From the NCBI GenBank assembly GCA_016218905.1, contig JACRCS010001018.1, positions 1 to 7,798 on the forward strand: a DNA stretch of 7,798 nt, given 5' to 3'. Within the stretch, counting starts at the first letter, position 1. The number at the start of each line of letters is the position of its first letter. The notes under the pieces are model-generated. The model saw nothing but the letters and a program-made list of their open reading frames with translations, was not told where the DNA came from and searched no databases. The position numbers and the translations under genes are program-made. This DNA is from Deltaproteobacteria bacterium. Its GTDB lineage: Bacteria > Desulfobacterota_C > Deferrisomatia > Deferrisomatales > JACRMM01. Below, one piece after another: positions 1 to 4,933 of this stretch.

Positions 1-81
1 ACGCCGGAGAACGCAGTGGACTGCTTCCTGCGCACCGAGTTCGATGCCCTGGGCATCGGGAACTTCCTGGTCCGAAAGTAG
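1..81 (+). CDS. Carbamoyltransferase (NodU/CmcH-like), C-terminal end only
   Basis: Reading from base 1 gives 26 codons and then TAG at 79-81. The peptide runs TPENAVDCFLRTEFDALGIG and ends NFLVRK. This resembles the last segment of the C-terminal domain of NodU/CmcH-type O-carbamoyltransferases, where a 'tPEdA..cFlrt..DaLvlG.fl' pattern closes the protein; I recognise it from memory of the family, not from a search. Such enzymes move a carbamoyl group from carbamoyl phosphate to a hydroxyl of a sugar or other small molecule, which suits the glycan genes that follow. The catalytic N-terminal part lies outside the window, so activity cannot be judged. The TAG is followed directly by the flippase ATG, suggesting one transcript and translational coupling. 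Confidence 0.72.
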   Translation, partial: TPENAVDCFLRTEFDALGIGNFLVRK

Positions 82-1416
82 ATGAGTCTTCGTTTGAGCG
101 AATTCCTCCCGACCTTCATCCGAGACCGGCTCGAAGGCAGGCGGGGCCTCGTGGAGATCGTGCACAATACGGGCTGGATGATGGGCGACCAGATCCTGCG
201 CCAGGTCGTGGGACTCCTGGTGGGGGTGTGGCTCGCGCGCTATCTCGGTCCGCAGCTCTTCGGAGACTACAGCTACGCTTTTGCCCTGGTCATGATGGCC
301 TCGCCGCTCGCGATGCTCGGCCTGGACGAGATGGGGATCCGGCGGATGGTGCAGGATCCGTCGTCCAAGGACGAGCTCCTCGGCACGTCCTTTACGCTCA
401 TGCTCGCGGGCGGCATCCTCGCTTTCGGCGTCGTGCTCGCGAGCGTATTCTGGACCCGTCCCGAAGAGACCACGGTCCACTGGCTCGTCGGGATTCTCGG
501 GGCGGGGGTCGTCCTCCAGGCCTTCATCGCGATCGAGTTCTGGTTCGAGTCGCAGATGGAGTGGAAGTTCACGGCCCTGGGGAAGGTGTGGGCGTTCGCC
601 CTCGCGAACCTGGCGAAGGTCGCGCTCATCCTGGCGAAGGCGCCCCTCGTCGCGTTCGCGTGGTGCGGCCTCGCGGAGGCGGCGATCGGCGCGGTCGGCC
701 TCCTGATCGTGTTTCGGTCGAGGGGACACAGCGTCGCCCGGTGGCGCTTCAACCCGGGGACGGGGCGGTCGCTCCTGGCAGACAGTTGGCCTTTTCTCTT
801 CTCGGCCGTGCTCATGACGATCTACCTGCGGATCGATCAGGTGATGCTCGGCAGCATGGTACCGAGCGCGGAGCTCGGAAACTACTCCGTGGCGGTCCGG
901 ATCGCGGAGGCCTGGTACTTCATCCCGGGCGCGATCTGCTCCTCGGTCTTTCCGGCCGTCATGAAAGCAGAGGGCGAATCCGAGGAGTTCTTCTATGCCC
1001 ATTTGCAGAGGCTCTACGGCCTGATGGTGCTCCTCGCCTACGCGGTGGCCCTGCCGGTCGCCTTCTTCTCGCGGCAGGTCATCCGGACTCTCTTTTCCGA
1101 CGCCTACTCCGACGCGGGCCCTCTCCTCGCGATCCTCGTCTGGACCGGGGTCTTCACGAGCCTGGGCGTGGCCCGCAACGTGTTCATCGTGGCGAAGAAG
1201 TGGGCCAGGTTGAACCTGCTCTCGGTGGGACTCGGGTGTCTGCTCAACGTTCTCTTGAACCTCGCCCTCATCCCTCGCTACGGGGCCAGGGGGGCGGTGA
1301 TCGCGACCTTCATCTCGTATTGGTTTGCGACCCACGGGACTTGTCTCTTCTTCAAGCCGCTGCGGCGGACGGGTTGGATGATGACCAAGGCCATGCTCTG
1401 CCCGAAGTTCTGGTAG
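82..1416 (+). CDS. Wzx-type oligosaccharide flippase (MATE/MOP superfamily)
   Basis: A 444-residue, strongly hydrophobic protein of normal length for Wzx/RfbX-like lipid-linked oligosaccharide translocases of the inner membrane. About 12 membrane spans can be placed, near residues 40-58, 64-82, 103-124, 133-153, 168-186, 189-211, 235-258, 270-293, 310-329, 346-370, 377-397 and 401-424. Family hallmarks are an early amphipathic first span with 'ARYLGPQLFGDYSYA' (52-66), 'LRIDQVMLG' (249-257) at the start of the second half, and 'LIPRYGARGAVIAT' (396-409) near the C-terminus. Expected role is to flip undecaprenyl-linked glycan units to the periplasm. The ATG sits immediately after the previous TAG with only a weak purine stretch (GAAAG) before it, so coupling is likely. 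The transported substrate cannot be read from sequence. The next gene begins 69 bases downstream. Confidence 0.9.
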   Translation: MSLRLSEFLPTFIRDRLEGRRGLVEIVHNTGWMMGDQILRQVVGLLVGVWLARYLGPQLFGDYSYAFALVMMASPLAMLGLDEMGIRRMVQDPSSKDELLGTSFTLMLAGGILAFGVVLASVFWTRPEETTVHWLVGILGAGVVLQAFIAIEFWFESQMEWKFTALGKVWAFALANLAKVALILAKAPLVAFAWCGLAEAAIGAVGLLIVFRSRGHSVARWRFNPGTGRSLLADSWPFLFSAVLMTIYLRIDQVMLGSMVPSAELGNYSVAVRIAEAWYFIPGAICSSVFPAVMKAEGESEEFFYAHLQRLYGLMVLLAYAVALPVAFFSRQVIRTLFSDAYSDAGPLLAILVWTGVFTSLGVARNVFIVAKKWARLNLLSVGLGCLLNVLLNLALIPRYGARGAVIATFISYWFATHGTCLFFKPLRRTGWMMTKAMLCPKFW

Positions 1417-1485
1417 CGGGTGGAGTGGTCTCGTGCGGCTCGCCGGCGCCTCCCGGCTGCCGTCGCGGACGGGAGAGAGGATAGG

Positions 1486-2001
1486 ATGGCCGAGGAAAAG
1501 AACCCTTGCATGTCGTGCGACGTCGGACAGCGGTGCTGCGCGACGTTGCACGACCTCAGACTTTCGGAGCGGGAGTTCGAGCAGAGCTTCCGGCGGATCG
1601 CGGACCGTCTCGAGGTCGTCAAGTACAGGAAGTCCTTCCTGGTGACGCCGAAGGACCGTCTCCCCTGCCCGTACTGGACAGGGAAGGGGTGCAGCATCTA
1701 CGAATCGCGGCCTATCGATTGCCGGCTGTTTCCGTACGTCCTGGTGGACGTCAGGGACAAAGGACGAAAGATCAGGGTCACGTTCCACAAGGACTCGGAT
1801 TGCCCGCATCGGGAGGACCTCTACGGTCTCGTCCCGCTCGACGAGGCGAAGTCGCTCATGAAGCGCCTGGCCCAGGACGTCTTCGGGCAAAAAGAAGTGG
1901 AGTTCGAGGAGGTCCAGGGGGGCGCCGACGAGCCGAAGGCCGTACGACTCGTGAAAGGCTTGATTACTAGAGCTTCCAAGCGCCTCCGGGCGTACCGCTG
2001 A
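1486..2001 (+). CDS. YkgJ-type cysteine-cluster protein
   Basis: A 171-residue soluble protein with eight cysteines: C8 and C11 (CxxC), adjacent C17-C18, then C61, C69, C79 and C106. The arrangement CMSCDVGQRCC, PCPYW, GCSIYESRPIDCRLFP, DCPH matches the YkgJ / CxxCxxxxxCC family, proposed to bind zinc or an iron-sulfur cluster; biochemical roles are mostly unknown. The conserved 'CS.Y..RP..CR.FP' segment (69-83) is the best family signature. The ATG at 1486 is chosen because GAGAGG lies five bases before it and the cysteine motif follows at once. A GTG at 1420 would add 22 arginine/alanine-rich residues and has no good ribosome site. The C-terminal third (about 112-171) is charged, probably helical and free of cysteine. 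The position between flippase and acyltransferase suggests co-expression with glycan genes, but the role there is unclear. Confidence 0.85.
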   Translation: MAEEKNPCMSCDVGQRCCATLHDLRLSEREFEQSFRRIADRLEVVKYRKSFLVTPKDRLPCPYWTGKGCSIYESRPIDCRLFPYVLVDVRDKGRKIRVTFHKDSDCPHREDLYGLVPLDEAKSLMKRLAQDVFGQKEVEFEEVQGGADEPKAVRLVKGLITRASKRLRAYR

Positions 2002-2038
2002 ACGGGGCGACGAGCCCCCGCACCTCCGACACGGACGC

Positions 2039-3211
2039 ATGCGCATCCAGGTCCTGACGAGCCTAGACGAGCTCCGGACGCTCCGAGACGCGTGGGAGGG
2101 CCTCTGCGAGGCACTGCGCGAGAGCGTCACTCCGTTCTCGAGCTACGACTGGTACGAGGTGTGGTGGAAGCACTACTCGGCCGGAGAGACGCTGCACACG
2201 CTGGCCGGGTGGGAAGGGGAGCGGCTGGTCGGAGTCGCGCCCCTCATGCTCCGGCGAGCCACCATGCACGGCCTGCCTCTGCGGGTGGTGTGCTTCATCG
2301 AGAACAACCAGTCCTTCCTCAACGACTTCATCGTGGCCCCCGGCGCGAACCGCGCCTTCCTCGAGGCGTCGTTCGACTTCCTCTGCCGCGAGGCTTCGAG
2401 CCTGGCTTGGGACGCCGTCGTCCTGAACAAGCTCTCCACGCGGTCTCCCAACTACTCCGCGCTCCTGGCCGTCCTCGACGCCAGCGGCTGGAAGTGGCGA
2501 GAGGAGCAGACGATCGACGCCAGGCACATCGTCCCCTTGGGCACCTGGGAGGAGTTTTTTGCCGGCAGGTCGACGAAGGCCCGCAAGACGCTGCGCAACA
2601 TCCAGAACACCATGCGGAAGGCGGGAGTCGTATCCGTCCGGCGCATCCAGACCTGGAAGGAGTTCGAGGGGGCCTGGCACGAGATCCGAGGGGTGGCCCG
2701 CGGCAGCTGGACCGAGGAACTCGGCGACTCCATGGCCTCGGCGGCCAATGAGCCGTTCTTCCTCGAGCTGGCCCAAAGGGCGGCGCAGAAGGGCTGGCTC
2801 TCCGCCTGGACCCTGACCCTCGACGGGAGGACGATCGCCGTCGAGTTCCATCTCCGGGCGTATTGCAAGGAGTTCGCGATGCGAGGCCATTACCTGCCGG
2901 AGTACGCGAAGCTCTCTCCCGGAACGTTTCTCGAAATGGAGATCCTGCGGGAGATCTACGATGAAAGTGAACGCCTGGAGAAGTATGATTTCGGCAATTA
3001 CTACGAATACAAGAGGAAGTGGACCGACAATTCCGAACCGCACATGGCCGTATCGGTTTTCAACGACCGGCTCTACTCCAAGCTGGCCGCCCTCTACGAG
3101 CTGCGAACCGTTCCGCTCCTCCGGTCGATCTTCCCCGCCGGGCTCTGGCAGAGCAAGCTCTTCAAGGCGTGCGGCATCAACACGGATCCGTTTCGGATCA
3201 AGCAGCATTGA
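2039..3211 (+). CDS. GNAT-family acyltransferase, CelD/BcsL (FemAB-like) type
   Basis: A 390-residue protein of normal length for the CelD/BcsL group (Acetyltransf_6, a double-GNAT FemAB-like fold). The N-terminal half shows 'TPFSSYDWYEVWWKHY' (31-46) and 'ERLVGVAPLM' (61-70), typical of the first domain. A basic helix at 176-197 follows. The C-terminal GNAT half has 'GRTIAVEFHLR' (263-273), 'KLSPGTFLEMEIL' (291-303), 'YDFG' (316-319) and 'YKRKW' (324-328), the usual closing motifs. Members are thought to transfer an acyl or aminoacyl group during exopolysaccharide or cellulose production; the donor and acceptor here are unknown. No signal peptide or membrane span is seen, so it should act in the cytoplasm. 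The ATG is 37 bases after the previous stop with no evident Shine-Dalgarno, but the first domain starts normally. Codons near the 3' end (about 2950-3060) use more A/T at third positions than the flanking genes. Confidence 0.87.
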   Translation: MRIQVLTSLDELRTLRDAWEGLCEALRESVTPFSSYDWYEVWWKHYSAGETLHTLAGWEGERLVGVAPLMLRRATMHGLPLRVVCFIENNQSFLNDFIVAPGANRAFLEASFDFLCREASSLAWDAVVLNKLSTRSPNYSALLAVLDASGWKWREEQTIDARHIVPLGTWEEFFAGRSTKARKTLRNIQNTMRKAGVVSVRRIQTWKEFEGAWHEIRGVARGSWTEELGDSMASAANEPFFLELAQRAAQKGWLSAWTLTLDGRTIAVEFHLRAYCKEFAMRGHYLPEYAKLSPGTFLEMEILREIYDESERLEKYDFGNYYEYKRKWTDNSEPHMAVSVFNDRLYSKLAALYELRTVPLLRSIFPAGLWQSKLFKACGINTDPFRIKQH

Positions 3212-3326
3212 AGCAGGAAGAGCAGGAAGAGCAGGTTGAGAGAAGAGCAGGTTGAGGTTGAGGGAGAAAGCAGGATGAGGGAGAACAGGAAGAGCAGGAA
3301 AGACAGATGAGGGAAGAGCAGGTCTT
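3211..3326 (+). repeat. Polypurine tract with repeated AAGAGCAGG 9-mers
   Basis: Directly after the acyltransferase stop the + strand becomes almost purely purine. AAGAGCAGG occurs exactly five times, at 3218-3226, 3227-3235, 3243-3251, 3290-3298 and 3314-3322. A longer unit, AAGAGCAGGTTGAG, occurs at 3227-3240 and 3243-3256, and GATGAGGGA at 3274-3282 and 3306-3314. This looks like a degenerate tandem repeat grown by slippage or unequal recombination. No gene is seen in the tract on either strand; the antisense reading is only cysteine/serine repeats made by the DNA repeat. A role in transcription or RNA structure is possible but not shown. Confidence 0.8.
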
Positions 3327-3327
3327 T

Positions 3328-3351
3328 CTTGACCTTGACCTTAACCTTAAC
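3328..3351 (+). repeat. Hexanucleotide array (CTTGAC)2(CTTAAC)2
   Basis: Four perfect-length hexamers lie in tandem: CTTGAC at 3328 and 3334, then CTTAAC at 3340 and 3346, followed by a partial CTG. The complementary strand reads GGTTAA/GGTCAA, so the array is a pyrimidine-rich counterpart of the purine tract just upstream. In RNA, 3339-3354 can pair with 3248-3263 over 16 positions, two of them G·U. The array ends about 30 bases before the next gene's start codon. Confidence 0.8.
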
Positions 3352-3383
3352 CTGTCCCTTTGAGTCACGGTCGGGAACTCGTG

Positions 3384-4004
3384 ATGGCGGCGCACAACGC
3401 CCTGTGGCTCCTGGCGCGGGCGGATTGGAGGGAGTTCATCTTCCGGCTGCAGGTCCGCCTCGGGAAGATCGACCTGAAGCCTTGCAGTCTGGAAGAGTTG
3501 AACCTGTCGGAGGAGAGGAGTTACTACTACGCGGATTCCGGCGGGCTCCACCTGGAAGAGATCCTGAAGGAGTGCGACATCACGTCCCGCGATGCGATCG
3601 TCGACTTCGGATCCGGAAAGGGCGGCGCGCTCTTCACCTTCTCCAAGTACCCGTTCCGGAAAATAACGGGTTGCGAGCTTTCACCGGAGCTTGTAGCCAT
3701 CGCCAGGAAGAACCTGGACGTCGTGAGGGTGAGGAACGTCACGTTCGTGACGGGGGACGCGGCGCAGTTCGAGGAGCTGGACGAGTACAATTACTTCTAC
3801 TTCTTCAACCCCTTCCCTTGTTCCGTGATGAGCGCGGTCATTTCGAACATCGCGATCTCCCTGGGCAGGCGTCCGAGGCGGGCGACGATCATCTACTGCA
3901 ATCCCGAGTGCCACGACGCCGTTGTCCTGGAAGGGCCTTTCGTCAAGGTAAAGGAGTACGACCTCTGCCAATTGAAGTACTACGTCTACTCCAACTTTCG
4001 CTGA
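3384..4004 (+). CDS. Class I SAM-dependent methyltransferase
   Basis: A 206-residue Rossmann-fold methyltransferase. Motif I is 'IVDFGSGKGG' (72-81), a good SAM-binding glycine loop. Beta-2 ends in the acidic E98 of 'GCELS', 'VTGDAAQF' (122-129) gives the motif II aspartate, and 'YFFNPFP' (139-145) stands where the catalytic-side motif IV is expected. 'AIARKN' (105-110) fits the helix after beta-2. The first 65 or so residues have no recognised domain and may form a substrate lid. The ATG at 3384 is preferred, with GGGA seven bases upstream. GTG at 3381 and TTG at 3360 are in frame alternatives adding one and eight residues. The substrate is unknown; the neighbourhood suggests a sugar or glycan intermediate. 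Codons such as AAA ATA, CTT TCA and CTT GTA give a weaker G/C third-position bias than in the downstream genes. The next gene is 13 bases away. Confidence 0.83.
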   Translation: MAAHNALWLLARADWREFIFRLQVRLGKIDLKPCSLEELNLSEERSYYYADSGGLHLEEILKECDITSRDAIVDFGSGKGGALFTFSKYPFRKITGCELSPELVAIARKNLDVVRVRNVTFVTGDAAQFEELDEYNYFYFFNPFPCSVMSAVISNIAISLGRRPRRATIIYCNPECHDAVVLEGPFVKVKEYDLCQLKYYVYSNFR

Positions 4005-4017
4005 GGGTGTAGAGACG

Positions 4018-4710
4018 ATGTTCTCTCTGATCCCGGAGCTCATGCGCTGCCTGACCCGGAAGAAGACGACGGTCGTCTTCAACGATCTCTCTTCGGCGTC
4101 GCCGATCAGCTCGTCCATGGGCTGCGACCGGGGGACGCCCATCGACCGCTACTACGTCGAGCGGTTCCTCGGGAGCCGGAGCGAGCTGGTCCGGGGGTGC
4201 GTCCTCGAGGTCGCGAGCAGCGAGTACAGCAGGCGGTTCGGTGGGGAACGGGTCTCACGCTACGAGGTGCTCCACGCGACGGCCGGCAATCCCGAAGCGA
4301 CGATCGTCGGAGATCTCACCGACCCGGCGACGCTCCCGGAGAACGCGGTCGACTGCTTCATCTGCACCCAGACCTTCAACTTCATCTTCGACGTCCGGAA
4401 GGCCGTGGCCGGCGCCCACCACGTCCTCCGGCCCGGGGGCGTTCTGCTCGCCACCGTCTCAGGGATCAGCCAGATCAGCCGATACGACATGGATCGCTGG
4501 GGGGACTACTGGCGCTTCACCACGGCGTCCCTCGGTAAGCTCTTCGAGCCGGTCTTTCTCGGCGGAGTAGAGATCGAACCGTGGGGCAACGTGCTCGCAG
4601 CTACGGCCTTCCTGCAGGGGCTCTGCGTGGAAGACCTCCCGAACCGCGCGCTCCTCGACGAGAGGGACCCGGACTACCAGGTCCTGCTCACTGTCGTGGC
4701 GCGGAAGTGA
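4018..4710 (+). CDS. SAM-dependent methyltransferase-like protein with degenerate motif I
   Basis: A 230-residue protein of the methyltransferase type often found beside glycosyltransferases. Recognisable blocks are 'GTPIDRYYVERFL' (39-51), a beta-1 strand 'CVLEVASSEYSRRFGG' (61-76), 'NPEATIVGDLTDPATLP' (91-107), 'VDCFICTQTFNFIFDVRKAV' (111-130), 'VLRPGGVLLATVSG' (136-149) and 'DMDRWGDYWRFTT' (157-169). The post-motif 'LRPGG' is characteristic of Methyltransf_11-like folds. The glycine-rich loop normally following 'VLE' is replaced by V-A-S-S-E, so SAM binding may be altered or the enzyme inactive, although the rest is intact. GAGGG overlapping the upstream TGA (4003-4007) is a plausible ribosome site for the ATG at 4018. 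With only 13 bases after the previous methyltransferase, the pair is probably co-translated. The two share no obvious similarity and so are not a recent duplication. Confidence 0.82.
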   Translation: MFSLIPELMRCLTRKKTTVVFNDLSSASPISSSMGCDRGTPIDRYYVERFLGSRSELVRGCVLEVASSEYSRRFGGERVSRYEVLHATAGNPEATIVGDLTDPATLPENAVDCFICTQTFNFIFDVRKAVAGAHHVLRPGGVLLATVSGISQISRYDMDRWGDYWRFTTASLGKLFEPVFLGGVEIEPWGNVLAATAFLQGLCVEDLPNRALLDERDPDYQVLLTVVARK

Positions 4711-4760
4711 CGGCCGGCTGCGTGCAACGCGCCCTCTCCGCATCGACCGGGGCGGCGGCA

Positions 4761-4800
4761 TGGAGGCCGGCCCCAGAACGGAAAAGGCACTTGCTCCCAG
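4761..4800 (+). repeat. Degraded fragments of the REP-like element
   Basis: TGGAGGCCGGCCCC at 4761-4774 matches 12 of 14 bases of the right arm of the nearby palindrome (4879-4892). GCTCCCAG at 4793-4800 matches its GCTCCCAC terminus in 7 of 8 bases. CTCCCA at 4794-4799 can also pair with TGGGAG at 4815-4820. These look like remains of an older copy, making a small cluster rather than a single element. Short lengths and high G+C mean some of the matching could be chance. Confidence 0.4.
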
Positions 4801-4813
4801 GGTTCAGAATCCT

Positions 4814-4894
4814 GTGGGAGTGGTCTCCAGACCACGATCTCGGCCGAAGGCCGATCCCGGGCAGAACCTATCGCGGCCTGGAGGCCGCTCCCAC
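4814..4894 (+). repeat. REP-like nested palindromic element, 81 bases
   Basis: Outer inverted arms GTGGGAG (4814-4820) and CTCCCAC (4888-4894) enclose three hairpins. The left is GTGGTCTCCAGACCAC (4820-4835; 7-bp stem, 2-base loop), the middle CGGCC-GAA-GGCCG (4841-4853), and the right GCGGCCTGGAGGCCGC (4873-4888; 7-bp stem). Left and right arms are reverse complements over 25 bases apart from four substitutions, which fall in two pairs that keep the left hairpin perfect. The layout resembles intergenic REP/BIME sequences mobilised by RAYT-type transposases in other bacteria; no transposase is in the window. There is no T-tract, so it is not a classic intrinsic terminator, but as RNA it could slow transcription or protect 3' ends. 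Confidence 0.75.
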
Positions 4895-4917
4895 GTATGG
4901 GGAAGAGACCGAATTCC

Positions 4918-4933
4918 TCGCGGCCTGGAGCCG
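4918..4933 (+). repeat. Partial REP-like copy abutting the deacetylase start
   Basis: TCGCGGCCTGGAGCCG repeats the right arm of the palindrome (4871-4887) with one G missing. It ends at the base before the deacetylase ATG. GGAG within it (4927-4930) is the only Shine-Dalgarno-like core close to that start, though its three-base spacing is short. The element may therefore have contributed the present ribosome-binding region. Confidence 0.6.

Noticed and set aside
228..1484. 418-codon + strand frame inside the flippase gene
   Set aside because: It is an out-of-frame shadow rich in R, G and P, while the flippase frame has proper membrane spans.
2004..2018. GGGGC-GACGA-GCCCC hairpin between the cysteine-cluster and acyltransferase genes
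   Set aside because: Only a five-base stem with no T-tract; short stems like this are expected by chance at this G+C.
2063..3208. Long minus-strand open frame (381 codons) opposite the acyltransferase gene
   Set aside because: It mirrors codon structure of a clear + strand gene in high-GC DNA; the protein shows no domain and is rich in R, P, G and E.
3211..3354. CRISPR array
   Set aside because: Repeats are short (6-14 bases), degenerate and irregularly spaced, with no unique spacers of constant length and no cas genes.
3198..3551. Minus-strand frame with repeated C-S-S-C residues
   Set aside because: The cysteine/serine pattern is just the translation of the AAGAGCAGG DNA repeat, and the rest overlaps the methyltransferase gene.
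4786..4812. Possible promoter (TTGCTC and CAGAAT) upstream of the deacetylase
   Set aside because: The two boxes are only eight bases apart, far from the usual 16-18, so there is no support for a sigma-70 type promoter.
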